Assembly (NCBI RefSeq): GCF_900162695.1 | Contig: NZ_FUIH01000007.1 | Coordinates: 2,666,001-2,730,000 of the forward strand | Direction of reading: 5' to 3' | DNA length: 64,000 nucleotides | Origin: Virgibacillus siamensis | GTDB lineage: Bacteria > Bacillota > Bacilli > Bacillales > Amphibacillaceae | Shown here: in pieces, positions 33,777-42,853 of the stretch | Numbering within the stretch: position 1 is the stretch's first letter | Layout of the letters: each line of letters begins with the position of its first letter | Program-made: the position numbers and the translations under genes | Notes under the pieces: model-generated | Seen by the model: the letters and a program-made list of their open reading frames with translations, nothing else | Told to the model about the DNA's origin: nothing | Database searches by the model: none

Positions 33777-35051
33777 TTAAAAGTATTTAAACACTTTTAC
33801 ACTAAATTGTTTTGATACTATCACATATCCCATTATATTTGTAAACATAAGCGTAATCATACTTGCAAATGCAGCACCATTAATCCCGTAAATTGGTATT
33901 AAAACCAAATTTAACAATATATTGATAATAAAGGCAAATATATTAGCATACATTTGAAATCTAGGCTTACCTGTCATTGCAAGCATAAGCCAAACACCAC
34001 CGACAGCTATATTAACAAATTGACCTAAGCTTCTAAGAATTAACGCAGTTTGTCCCTGTACAAATTCAGAGCCAAATATGTATAAAATAAATTCACTGCC
34101 AATTAATAAAATTGATGTAGTTATTAAAGAAAAAATTGCTAAACACCTTGTTGCTTTAATGTAAAGCCTCCTTAACTCCATTTTTTTACCTTGATGGTAT
34201 AGTTTTGCTATTTCTGGAGCAAATACAGTATTAAAAATTATTAATAATGCTGACACAAGCAAAGAAACTTGGACAGTAATTTGATAAATCCCAACATCTT
34301 TGGTAGTTGTCATAAAACCAAGCATTAAGATATCAACCTTATTAATTAGAGTATCCATCATGGTCGCTAAAATCAATGGAATAGAATATAACAGGAATGA
34401 CTTATCGAACTTAAGCTTTTTAAACTTTTTTCTATTTTGGATGAGGTACATAATAATTGAAAACAGAAATGAAAAATATACACCTAAAGCAATACTATAC
34501 TCGTTTTCACCATAAAGATAATAGAATGAAATTATCAATCCAACCCTTAATATCATGGATAAAAATCCATTAATAAAGTAATATTCCTTAATCATTCCCT
34601 CAGAACGATAGATACCAAAAAATATATGCTCACATGAAAACATCCATATTAAGGGAAGCATAAACCTGATAAAAGTATCATCAATTAAAAACCATAAGAG
34701 TACAATTAAAATGAACGATAATAGCAAGTTTATTACAAAACTAAGACTCACATGCTTATACCTATTTTGTGGAATAGAATACATTAACCCTTGGTCCATT
34801 CCAGCTTTTGCAACTATCATGCTTACTTGAACTATTGTAAAAGCATAAGTGAATTCACCAAAAAGCTCTGCACCATATAACCTTGTACAAACTAATGAAA
34901 AGAGTACAGTAAAAAATAAGAACGAACCCCGCCCGAAAAATGATTCTATAATTTTTATAATAAATTTACTGGATGATAATTTAATATTTAATTTAGACTT
35001 GCTCAACCCAAACGTCACCAATCCTATAGTATTCAACTTAGAAAAATACAT
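33777..35051 (-). CDS. wzx: Wzx-type polysaccharide flippase
   Basis: A 424-residue membrane protein with about 12-14 hydrophobic helices, of the MATE/MOP polysaccharide exporter family. It would flip lipid-linked repeat units across the membrane. It is the last gene of the locus and partners the polymerase at 36978-38273. The local sequence is very AT-rich, as for the next three genes, suggesting separate acquisition. Family call is good; the unit flipped is unknown. Confidence 0.82.
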   Translation of the reverse strand: MYFSKLNTIGLVTFGLSKSKLNIKLSSSKFIIKIIESFFGRGSFLFFTVLFSLVCTRLYGAELFGEFTYAFTIVQVSMIVAKAGMDQGLMYSIPQNRYKHVSLSFVINLLLSFILIVLLWFLIDDTFIRFMLPLIWMFSCEHIFFGIYRSEGMIKEYYFINGFLSMILRVGLIISFYYLYGENEYSIALGVYFSFLFSIIMYLIQNRKKFKKLKFDKSFLLYSIPLILATMMDTLINKVDILMLGFMTTTKDVGIYQITVQVSLLVSALLIIFNTVFAPEIAKLYHQGKKMELRRLYIKATRCLAIFSLITTSILLIGSEFILYIFGSEFVQGQTALILRSLGQFVNIAVGGVWLMLAMTGKPRFQMYANIFAFIINILLNLVLIPIYGINGAAFASMITLMFTNIMGYVIVSKQFSVKVFKYF

Positions 35052-35108
35052 CTTTTTAGATAATGCCAGATATTAATTCATTTATTTCATTCGTTATAAT
35101 AATGAAAA

Positions 35109-35864
35109 TCAACAATTTATGTTTTGTGATGGAAATCTATACTTAAAAATTTCAACGTCATCTTTGTACACTTCCTCAACAATTTTCATCATTTCATAAT
35201 TATAATAATCCCAATAGTCTTTATGTTTGCTTGTATTGTGTTTATCCAACCTAATGTTTGGAATTTGAAATACCATTTTTAAGTTCTCAAAATCGTTAGT
35301 AAGGGTCTCATACCTCCCTAAGTAATCAACCTGTATTTCACCTTGATCGTTGCATAGAAATTTATGTTGCGGGGTAAAGTGGACCCATTTAAAAATTTTA
35401 TTTCTATACGAATTTTCCTTTAATTTATAAACGAATTCTTCAAAGGTAATATCTTTTAAATACTTTTTCCTAAACTCTTGATCAAGCGGACTTGACCCAC
35501 CTTGTTTCAAATAAAAGAACGCAGATACGAGTCTATCCCAAGGATTTCTCACAAAGCCTATCTTGTAAGCTTCTGCAAAATAATTTTTATTAATTTTTTT
35601 AAAATCATGAATTGTGAAATGGTTGAGTTCATCGTATCCTCCAAATAACGATTTTACTATTCCATTCCCCGCGGTTTTAGGAACATGCACAAAAATAACA
35701 TTTCTTTCTAATAAGGAATCTGAGTATGGTTGCCTAAAATAAGTCCTAAAAATATAAGCACGCTGAATTATAGGAACAACTTTCATCAACTTTTTTGATA
35801 TCAGCTTTAATATTCTATTTTTTTTAATTAATCTAAGTAAATCTCTAACATTCATATTTAACAT
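35109..35864 (-). CDS. Sulfotransferase (family 2 type), polysaccharide locus
   Basis: A 251-residue protein with a PAPS-binding loop HVPKTAGNGIVKSLFGG near residue 60 and a 3'-phosphate motif GFVRNPWDRLVSAFFYL near 110, both marks of carbohydrate sulfotransferases. The enzyme would move sulfate from PAPS to a sugar hydroxyl. It is the fourth sulfotransferase in this locus and the only one in the Wzx/Wzy half. It is AT-rich like its neighbours. Acceptor sugar unknown. Confidence 0.82.
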   Translation of the reverse strand: MLNMNVRDLLRLIKKNRILKLISKKLMKVVPIIQRAYIFRTYFRQPYSDSLLERNVIFVHVPKTAGNGIVKSLFGGYDELNHFTIHDFKKINKNYFAEAYKIGFVRNPWDRLVSAFFYLKQGGSSPLDQEFRKKYLKDITFEEFVYKLKENSYRNKIFKWVHFTPQHKFLCNDQGEIQVDYLGRYETLTNDFENLKMVFQIPNIRLDKHNTSKHKDYWDYYNYEMMKIVEEVYKDDVEIFKYRFPSQNINC

Positions 35865-36161
35865 CCTTACTAAATATTATATCGGGTTTTTCCGACACTG
35901 AAGATGCCATATCCAGGAAAGGTAAGGTATATCAAACCTGTATGCCCATTCAAGCAAGTGGGAGCTTATTTGCGATTGAAACTTTTCAGCAAGTTTCCGT
36001 GACCTAAAGTATAGAAATTCCGTATATCATTCGTGTCTGAATTATGCCACCTCTTCAGGCAAAGATTCTATTGGCTTATAGTAAGCTGGATCGATTTAAT
36101 TTGAACCTTTTTTCATTTCTCAAACATCTATAACTTCATTTCTTTGTTTCAAAACTTTTAA
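35865..36161. other. Gap with a possible broken transposase remnant
   Basis: About 300 bases without a gene. On the minus strand, stretches such as LYFRSRKLAEKFQSQI and HLLEWAYRF can be read but are interrupted by stops and frame changes; they look like a worn insertion-sequence fragment. Family not identified. Confidence 0.3.
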
Positions 36162-36896
36162 TTAATCCTTAGGAATTTCAACAAATGTCCCATAAATTGA
36201 ATATAACGCAATCAAAGAATGTATTATAAAATATAAAATCAGAAAAACGTTTAAGGTTTGGGTTAAAATCGCAACGAATAATAAAGGATTAATAAACCCA
36301 GCTACTCCTGCAACATTCAAACCAATTAAATAGAATAGTGAATAACTCTCTTTATTTGTTGTTTTCGATTTAAAATTATCAAACATTGTATGAGCCTTAT
36401 GAGCTATAAGCCTTGGAAATATTATAGCTATAGAGGTTAAACACCCTAACAATATATATATCCATTTCATTTCATAAAAAATAGTTACAACATTTTCGCT
36501 AAAATAAACCGACATGCCTATGGAAACATACATTATTGTCGAAAATACATAACCACTAAACCCGTCAAGAAACTCACCGAATTTACTAGTTTTATTTAAA
36601 AATCTTGCTAAGTTTCCATCTACACAATCTAAAACAATCCAAAAGTTGATAATAAAAGCGGCCGCTATCCTTAAATATTGATAATCAGATATTAACAGAA
36701 TTGATCCAATAACGCCTACAAAAATAGAGATCACGGTTGCCATATTCGGATTAATTCTTAATTTAAGAAATAACCATGTAACATAATAAGATAACGGTCG
36801 AATAATAAAATAAACCCATATGTCCATTTTATCAATTTTGTTTTTTTTACTAGGCAAACTATCTCTTATTGAATTAATTGTAATTGTTTTATTCAA
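36162..36896 (-). CDS. CDP-alcohol phosphatidyltransferase-like membrane protein
   Basis: A 244-residue protein with six or so helices, TTG start at 36896 after AAAGGAG. The CDP-alcohol motif reads D-x2-DG-x2-AR-x8-G-x3-D, but the last position of the usual motif, where the catalytic Asp stands, is Gly (FLDGFSG). Family members transfer a phospho-alcohol from a CDP donor to an alcohol. In a polysaccharide locus it might attach a phospho-polyol or anchor a polymer to lipid. Because one key Asp is missing, activity is uncertain. Confidence 0.72.
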   Translation of the reverse strand: MNKTITINSIRDSLPSKKNKIDKMDIWVYFIIRPLSYYVTWLFLKLRINPNMATVISIFVGVIGSILLISDYQYLRIAAAFIINFWIVLDCVDGNLARFLNKTSKFGEFLDGFSGYVFSTIMYVSIGMSVYFSENVVTIFYEMKWIYILLGCLTSIAIIFPRLIAHKAHTMFDNFKSKTTNKESYSLFYLIGLNVAGVAGFINPLLFVAILTQTLNVFLILYFIIHSLIALYSIYGTFVEIPKD

Positions 36897-36977
36897 TTTA
36901 ACTTGCTCCTTTATTTTCGGTAACTTCGGAATAGACTTCCATGGATAAAGATCTAAATAGTTATATTAGTTTCATAC

Positions 36978-38273
36978 TTATTTTCGTTCAGTATACTTAT
37001 TAACACAGCTTCTTTTTTGGAAATAAATATATGAAATAAGAGCTCCTAAACACAACCAAAATATTCTAGCATTATTGAGTGACACTGATAGCGATCCTAT
37101 TAATAACACAATAATGATGTCTCTCAATACATATATTATTTTTGAATTATAATTGTTGCTAAATGTTACTTTTCCCAATAAATAAAATATAAATATAAAA
37201 AACGTTATCGCCAATAAAACTCCCCATTCAACAGACAACTGAAGATACGTGTTGTGAGCAACTGTAGGGTCACCAAATAATTGTATACCCAAATTCGAAT
37301 ATGTTCCTACTCCAATTCCAAATACCGGAGACAATTCAATTAAATTCAGGGCGTGATACCAAGAAGTTTTGCGATCAGATCCGCCTTCAGTCATAGCCGC
37401 ATCTAGGTCCTGGAATAACAGTAAAATTCTATCAAGGGCAGGAATGAAATCATTAATTGAACCTAATAAAGTATCAGATAGAGTTACTAAAATGGGCAAT
37501 AAAATTAAAAAAAGAAACGTACCAAAGGTAAACAACAATATACTTTTGACTTTTATTTTAAATTGAAACAAGAATTCTATCGCCCTAAATAAAAAATAGA
37601 TTATTAAAGTAACTATACCTGTTTTTGATCCAGAAATAATCACTGTAAAAGACATTATAAGTACAAATATAGATGTAAAAATAACCTTATTATTGTTACA
37701 TCTTGTGAAATAAACTAAAGCAGTAATTTGTAAAAGAGAATAATAATTTGGATCATTCATAAGCCCTATAACACGGGTTCCTGATGGGTCATAGAAAAGA
37801 CCGGAAAAAAAACGTGTATTTGTTATAGTAAACATTAAGCCCAAAATTCCAATTATAAACCCTGCTAAAGCATACCACTTGAGCATTTTATCAATTAAGT
37901 TGAGATTCGCCAGATTATAACCAATAACAAAAAATATAAAAATAGCTAATAATTTAATATAACCTGTAATGATATTGTTAAAGCTAGGAACAATGTTAAA
38001 TTCGATTGGTACATAAAATACAGATGTAAATAATACCACACAAGAAAGTATCATAAAATATAAAAATGATTTTATTGGCACTTGTAACCTTTTATTTATT
38101 ACAAGGAATAAAAAAATAAAAAAACAGAAGAGATCTGCAATTGACAAATTAATTCCAAAAATTATTCGAGACTGTTGTAAAAAGATTCCCATTAGAATTG
38201 CCATTAAATAAATGTAACGATAACAACTTTTAAGGCTGATATTATCAAACATGGGGATACCCGACAATTCCAT
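36978..38273 (-). CDS. wzy: Wzy-type polysaccharide polymerase / O-antigen ligase-like
   Basis: A 431-residue polytopic protein with about 11 hydrophobic segments and the large loop before PVFGIGVGTYSNLG and AHNTYLQLSVEWG, typical of the Wzy_C/WaaL superfamily. In Gram-positive capsule loci this polymerises flipped repeat units. The first ATG (38273) lacks a clear ribosome site, and the residue-8 ATG is possible. It is strongly AT-rich. The role follows from the family plus the neighbouring flippase and CapA/CapB genes. Confidence 0.8.
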   Translation of the reverse strand: MELSGIPMFDNISLKSCYRYIYLMAILMGIFLQQSRIIFGINLSIADLFCFFIFLFLVINKRLQVPIKSFLYFMILSCVVLFTSVFYVPIEFNIVPSFNNIITGYIKLLAIFIFFVIGYNLANLNLIDKMLKWYALAGFIIGILGLMFTITNTRFFSGLFYDPSGTRVIGLMNDPNYYSLLQITALVYFTRCNNNKVIFTSIFVLIMSFTVIISGSKTGIVTLIIYFLFRAIEFLFQFKIKVKSILLFTFGTFLFLILLPILVTLSDTLLGSINDFIPALDRILLLFQDLDAAMTEGGSDRKTSWYHALNLIELSPVFGIGVGTYSNLGIQLFGDPTVAHNTYLQLSVEWGVLLAITFFIFIFYLLGKVTFSNNYNSKIIYVLRDIIIVLLIGSLSVSLNNARIFWLCLGALISYIYFQKRSCVNKYTERK

Positions 38274-38374
38274 ATCACCGTGGCTTAAAAATTTATTAAT
38301 GTCATATCCCCCCCCCTTTAAGCTTATGAATCTTTATGAATAACTAAAAGTTCTTTTAAGACATCAGTCTTACG

Positions 38375-39517
38375 TTACGATGAATGATTCCAATAAATTT
38401 TTTTCATTTCTCGTAACACATTTTCTAAAGAATAATCATTAATAAGTTTTAAACTATTCTTTCCAAACTCATATTTTAAATCCTCAGAATTGACTATTTT
38501 ACTTATGGCAACACTTAACTGCTCAACATTGTTTTGTACAACATAACCATTATATTGATTCTTTACCAGATCCCTATTCCCCCTTGCATTAGTTACAACA
38601 AGTGGTAATCCTGTTGCCATTGCTTCCATGATATTTACCGGGAGCCCTTCATGAAAGGAAGATGAGACCGACAAATCTGATATTTTCATCAATTGGGGAA
38701 TATCCTTTCGATAACCTAAAAAATCTACTACGCCCTGCAGTTTTAAATTATAGACTATATTTTTTAATTCCTCTTCCATTATTCCGCTACCGATTAAAAG
38801 CAATTTTATATTTGGTATTTTCATCTTCAGAATATTCATAACCTTTATCAGCATTGTTTGATTTTTTCTTTTATTTAATTCTCCAACATATATTAATATA
38901 ACATCACTTTCATCATAACCATAACTTTTCCGGAGGTCGTATTTAACCTTACGTGTTTGTGGTGAAAATTCATTTATGTCAATCCCCACACCATGAATAT
39001 TGTAAGTCAAGGTTGAACTTTTTATAGCCATTTTTTTAGCATTATTAAAATCTTCATCATTCATTGTTATGATTGCATCTGTCCAGCGCATAAGTAATTT
39101 TTCTACATTATAATAAATTATCCAATTTTTCAATGGTGCACCTTTAAAGAAATGAAAGCCATGTGCAGTATAAATAACTTGTGTATTTTGTTGGTTCCTT
39201 ACTTTTCTTGCAGCCAATCTTCCTAAAACACCACCAACTGGTGTATGACAATGTATAATATCAAATTTATTAGAATAAATTATTTCTTTTAATTGTTTAA
39301 ACGCTCTTACATTATTTAATTTGAACGGTGACCTATCAAATGGTAAGTCGTAATAATAATCACAATATGGTATATTACATTTTTCCATATCTTCATAATC
39401 GTTTCTGGCACAAACGAAAGTCTCATAGCCATTTTCCTTAAACCATTTCAAATATGGGATATGAAACTGCATAATATGTTTTTTAACAACTGTTGCTACA
39501 AATAATACTTTCTTCAT
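38375..39517 (-). CDS. GT4-family glycosyltransferase
   Basis: A 380-residue GT-B enzyme. The N-terminal domain shows DIIHCHTPVGGVLGRLAAR; the C-terminal domain has VGELNKRKNQTMLIKV and SSSFHEGLPVNIMEAMATGLPLVVT with the EX7E-like motif that holds the nucleotide sugar. GGAGAGAG precedes the ATG. It resembles EpsD-type enzymes that extend lipid-linked sugar in the cytoplasm. The sugar is unknown. Confidence 0.87.
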   Translation of the reverse strand: MKKVLFVATVVKKHIMQFHIPYLKWFKENGYETFVCARNDYEDMEKCNIPYCDYYYDLPFDRSPFKLNNVRAFKQLKEIIYSNKFDIIHCHTPVGGVLGRLAARKVRNQQNTQVIYTAHGFHFFKGAPLKNWIIYYNVEKLLMRWTDAIITMNDEDFNNAKKMAIKSSTLTYNIHGVGIDINEFSPQTRKVKYDLRKSYGYDESDVILIYVGELNKRKNQTMLIKVMNILKMKIPNIKLLLIGSGIMEEELKNIVYNLKLQGVVDFLGYRKDIPQLMKISDLSVSSSFHEGLPVNIMEAMATGLPLVVTNARGNRDLVKNQYNGYVVQNNVEQLSVAISKIVNSEDLKYEFGKNSLKLINDYSLENVLREMKKIYWNHSS

Positions 39518-39554
39518 TTTCTCTCTCCAATTTTAAGAAGTCGGCAATATTTCT

Positions 39555-40220
39555 TTACCTTGCACCCTTCCCGTTAAATACAACCTTAATTGTTTCAAAT
39601 AAAATTCTTAAATCTATTTTAATACTTCTATTATTTATGTAGTACAAATCTAGATTGAGTTTTTCCTTAGGAGTAATATCATATCCTCCATTAACTTGAG
39701 CCCAACCTGTCAAACCTGGTTTTACAGATAATCTTTTAGTGAAATCGGGTATCTCTTGATTGAATTCCGCTGTGAACATTGGCCTTTCAGGTCTGGGTCC
39801 AACGAAACTCATGTCACCTTTTAATACATTAAGTAACTGTGGTAATTCATCAATTCTTGTTTTTCTTATAAATCTACCTACCTTAGTAACCCTAGGATCA
39901 TTTACAATTGCCCATTTTGCTCCGTTCTTCTCCGCATTAACTCCCATAGAACGTAACTTTATAACTTTGAAGTATTTTCCATGAAGCCCCACTCTTTGCT
40001 GCATAAAAAAGGCAGGTCCCGGTGTTTCCATTTTTATTATGATGGCAAAAATAAAAATTAAGAAAAGCGCTACTGGCAATGCTAAGGCTACAACAGAAAT
40101 GTCAAGAGTTCTTTTTAAAAATGAATAATATTCTGGCTGAGTTTCTCTTGGTCTGCTTGTTTCCAATGTGGATGCATATTCTTCGTAAAAGTTTGTAGGA
40201 CTAGTGTCAGTACCCTGCAT
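39555..40220 (-). CDS. EpsL-type sugar transferase (phosphoglycosyl transferase)
   Basis: Start at ATG 40220 after AAGGTGGTG, six codons inside the longest frame; 221 residues. One N-terminal membrane hairpin (VVALALPVALFLIFIFAIII), then the catalytic domain with GPAFFMQQRVG, KLRSM, KTRIDELPQLLNVLKGDMSFVGPRPE and LTGWAQVNG. It loads the first sugar phosphate on undecaprenyl phosphate. It is the second initiating transferase of the locus and begins the operon down to 33.8 kb, right behind a structured leader RNA. Confidence 0.9.
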   Translation of the reverse strand: MQGTDTSPTNFYEEYASTLETSRPRETQPEYYSFLKRTLDISVVALALPVALFLIFIFAIIIKMETPGPAFFMQQRVGLHGKYFKVIKLRSMGVNAEKNGAKWAIVNDPRVTKVGRFIRKTRIDELPQLLNVLKGDMSFVGPRPERPMFTAEFNQEIPDFTKRLSVKPGLTGWAQVNGGYDITPKEKLNLDLYYINNRSIKIDLRILFETIKVVFNGKGAR

Positions 40221-40288
40221 ATATAACACCACCTTCACGATTAAGAGTGAACATGATTACAAAAGTGTCGACACTGTATTTATAACCC

Positions 40289-40412
40289 ATGACAACAACT
40301 CCTTTATGACCTTTTTCTAGTTAATTACTTTTAATAAGTTTATAAGTCCATAATACTAGATTAAAAGTCATATTTTTAGTGACTTTTGTAGGAAAAAGTC
40401 ACATGTTGTCAT
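40289..40412 (-). ncRNA. Structured leader RNA in front of the sugar transferase operon (EAR-like candidate)
   Basis: The minus strand folds: TGTTGTCAT region (40404-40412) pairs with 40289-40297 as a 9-bp closing stem over 106 bases. Inside, segment 40394-40402 can pair with 40379-40387, which alternatively pairs with 40363-40370, so two hairpins exclude each other. TCTAGT (40317-40322) pairs with ACTAGA (40355-40360). Location, size and closed multi-hairpin form recall the EAR antitermination element of Bacillus eps operons. A palindrome AGTGTCGACACT lies at 40264-40275. I have not compared it with the EAR consensus. Confidence 0.4.
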
Positions 40413-40428
40413 TTAGACACCCATAAAA

Positions 40429-41106
40429 TTAGATAGATTTTCGAAAAGAGTTTTTCATTACGTCCGTAAGAAATGTTGTGGTTTGGTTACGATTATAGGT
40501 TTGGAGCTTATCATAGATTTCGCTGATATAATTTTTGACCGTTCCTTCACCGAGGTACAGCTTTTTAGCAATTGATTTATTTGAATGTCCGTTCATTAAC
40601 TGGTACGCAATATCTAGTTCCCTATTCGTTAAATGATAGCCGTAGTTCTCCAGTCTTCTGCCAAGGATTTGTTTTTTGTCCATCGTTAGTTCGCGTATTT
40701 TATCGACAAGAATCTGAGCAATTTCACCTGACAACACCGCCTGTCCACGGGCAGCATTTCGGATGGATTCGACCAGGTTGTCCGCATACAAATTTTTTAA
40801 TAAAAATCCATCTGCACCGACATTTATCCCCCTGATAACAAGCTCTTCGTCTGAGGTAGTTGTCAACATCACTACTTTAACGTTTGGATACTGCTCCTTT
40901 ATCTTTACAGTAGCGTTAATTCCATCCAAAGCAGGCATGTGAATATCCATTAGAACGACATCCGGTGATGTGCGATTCAGCATTTGCAGTGCAGATCTTC
41001 CATCTTCAACCATGCCAACTACTTCGATGTCATCAACCGTATTTATAATAGCGTTAACCCCTTCTCTAAATAAACGCTGATCTTCCACTAGCATTACTTT
41101 TATCAA
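40429..41106 (-). CDS. NarL/LuxR-type response regulator
   Basis: Start taken at TTG 41106 after AAAGGGG (the GTG three codons before lies within that site); 225 residues. Receiver domain about 1-115 with phospho-acceptor Asp in DVVLMDIHMPALDG and Lys in FLLKNLYAD; LuxR-type helix-turn-helix about 155-215 (LTNRELDIAYQLMNGHSNKSIAKKLYLGEGTVKNYIS). No histidine kinase gene is near, so it is an orphan within the window. Its place between two capsule operons suggests it controls them. It resembles DegU/LiaR-type regulators. Confidence 0.88.
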   Translation of the reverse strand: MIKVMLVEDQRLFREGVNAIINTVDDIEVVGMVEDGRSALQMLNRTSPDVVLMDIHMPALDGINATVKIKEQYPNVKVVMLTTTSDEELVIRGINVGADGFLLKNLYADNLVESIRNAARGQAVLSGEIAQILVDKIRELTMDKKQILGRRLENYGYHLTNRELDIAYQLMNGHSNKSIAKKLYLGEGTVKNYISEIYDKLQTYNRNQTTTFLTDVMKNSFRKSI

Positions 41107-41189
41107 CCAATTCACCCCTTTGTCTTATCTCTGGTTATTACATTACACAATAACCTGTACATAAAACTGTATACCTATTTTCAGACCCA

Positions 41190-41225
41190 AAAAAATACTA
41201 GAAAAAGCAAGATCTCTTTTTCTAG
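41190..41225 (-). terminator. Terminator after the PHP phosphatase gene
   Basis: CTAGAAAAAG (41198-41207) pairs with CTTTTTCTAG (41216-41225), a perfect 10-bp stem; on the minus strand TATTTTTTT follows. It ends the CapA-CapB-phosphatase unit. Confidence 0.75.
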
Positions 41226-41299
41226 TCTGTAAGATTTCGTTGTCTATATTATTTTTAGATTGTAACATAAAAGTAATATTGTAATCAAATGGCAATATT

Positions 41300-42067
41300 T
41301 CACCCAAATATACTCCATTTCTTTTTATGCGCTATTCGTTCCGGCAGGTCTTTGTTGACGGTGTGTCCCAAAATGAGTAATTCATTGTTCTCCATCAGCT
41401 GATATGCAAAAGCTTTCCCGTATTGTTTTCTAATATATCCAAATGCCTCCCGCATATGAAACGTGCGCTTCTTTATATCGTGCGCATCCGATGCGATGAA
41501 GTGTGTCAGATTTGCTTCGACAAGCTGATCGGCGAATTTCTGTACCCGTTTGCCGGTTTTGCCTAATAGACTGCCGGCAGTAATCTGAGTCAATGCACCG
41601 CTTTTCACCATCCGGTACAATTTATCTGTATTCTCCTGCAGTTCTGTGTTGCGTTCCGGATGGACGATTACAGGTTTGTAGCCGGCAATCTGCAGGTCAA
41701 ACAGCAGCTGTCTGGCATAATTCGGCACATGATTATGCGGGAATTCCACCAGTACATATTGGGTTCCGTTGATCGGGATTACCTCGCCTTTTTTGAGATC
41801 CTCCACCATTTCCCCGTACACCCTGGTCTCCTGCCCCGGCAGAATTTCCACAGGTATGTTCTGCTCCTGCAGCTTCCCATTTAAATAAGCTACCATACCG
41901 ATAATGTCCTGTCCGTAATTGTCAAAATGAGTGCTCTTGTGATGCGGTGTGGCTGCTATCTTTGTAATGCCTTGTTCCGCGGCTTCTTTTGCCATGTTAA
42001 TACTATCATCCAGTGTTGCAGCACCATCATCGATGCCCGGCAGGATGTGGCAATGAATGTCAATCAT
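41300..42067 (-). CDS. PHP-type tyrosine-protein phosphatase (YwqE/CpsB-like)
   Basis: Start at ATG 42067 after AAAGGGGG, 15 codons inside the longest frame; 255 residues. Metal ligands of the PHP fold are visible: DIHCHILPGIDDGA at the N-terminus, ATPHHKS, VHPERN and ASDAHD. It removes phosphate from the tyrosine-rich tail of the partner kinase encoded just upstream and so controls capsule chain length. The gene set kinase modulator, kinase, phosphatase is the classical Gram-positive capsule regulatory cassette. Confidence 0.92.
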   Translation of the reverse strand: MIDIHCHILPGIDDGAATLDDSINMAKEAAEQGITKIAATPHHKSTHFDNYGQDIIGMVAYLNGKLQEQNIPVEILPGQETRVYGEMVEDLKKGEVIPINGTQYVLVEFPHNHVPNYARQLLFDLQIAGYKPVIVHPERNTELQENTDKLYRMVKSGALTQITAGSLLGKTGKRVQKFADQLVEANLTHFIASDAHDIKKRTFHMREAFGYIRKQYGKAFAYQLMENNELLILGHTVNKDLPERIAHKKKWSIFG

Positions 42068-42160
42068 CTCATTTCCCCCTTTTAATTCCAAAAACTGAGT
42101 CCATAGACCCAATAAAGGAATTATAGCAGAAAGGACTTAGGAAGAAAACTAGCGTTTACT

Positions 42161-42853
42161 TTATTTTCCATAATAGTAATAATAATTGGTATCTTTTTTA
42201 CTGTGGTCATTCAAAACGGTACCAAGCAATTTGGCATTTGCATGTTGTAACAGCTCTACTGATTTTTCCGCGCCATCATTTTCCGTTACGTTGCTTCTGA
42301 CGATTAGTATTGACCCGTCACACAGGCCTGCCAGTAACTGTGCATCAGTCACGGCGAGCAGTGGCGGCGTGTCAAACAGAATAACATCATACATTTGACG
42401 TGCTTCATCTAGCAGCTTTTGCATTTTGTTGGAGCCAAGCAGTTCAGATGGGTTTGGCGGAATCGGTCCGCTTGTCATGACATCCAGGTTTTCGACATCA
42501 CTGGTTATAATTGCTTCGGTTAATTGGTTATCCCCGACAAGTACATTGCTTAATCCGTTCAGATTATCGAGGCGAAATGTATAGTGTACAGTCGGTTTTC
42601 GCAGGTCACCATCAATCAGCAATACCTTTTTCCCCTGCTGTGCATAGACAACAGCCAGATTTGCTGTGGTCATTGATTTTCCTTCATCTGGTCCGGATGA
42701 GGTTACCATGATTGCCTGCAATGTTTCATCGACGGAAGAAAACTGCAGATTGGTACGGATGGTCCGGTACTGCTCTGATATTGGAGAGCGCGGGTTATTG
42801 TTGGCAATCAGTGTCCGGACATTGCTTTTTTTCTTGTTTCGTTTAGACGCCAT
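42161..42853 (-). CDS. CapB/YwqD-type tyrosine kinase
   Basis: Start at ATG 42853 after AAGGAG; 230 residues. A BY-kinase cytoplasmic domain: Walker A SSGPDEGKSMTTANLAV, Walker A' KVLLIDGDLRKPTVH, Walker B DVILFDTPPLLAVTD, and a C-terminal run of tyrosines (NYYYYYGK) that is phosphorylated. It needs the membrane modulator encoded upstream, with which it overlaps by 11 bases. Together they set chain length and export. Confidence 0.93.
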   Translation of the reverse strand: MASKRNKKKSNVRTLIANNNPRSPISEQYRTIRTNLQFSSVDETLQAIMVTSSGPDEGKSMTTANLAVVYAQQGKKVLLIDGDLRKPTVHYTFRLDNLNGLSNVLVGDNQLTEAIITSDVENLDVMTSGPIPPNPSELLGSNKMQKLLDEARQMYDVILFDTPPLLAVTDAQLLAGLCDGSILIVRSNVTENDGAEKSVELLQHANAKLLGTVLNDHSKKDTNYYYYYGK

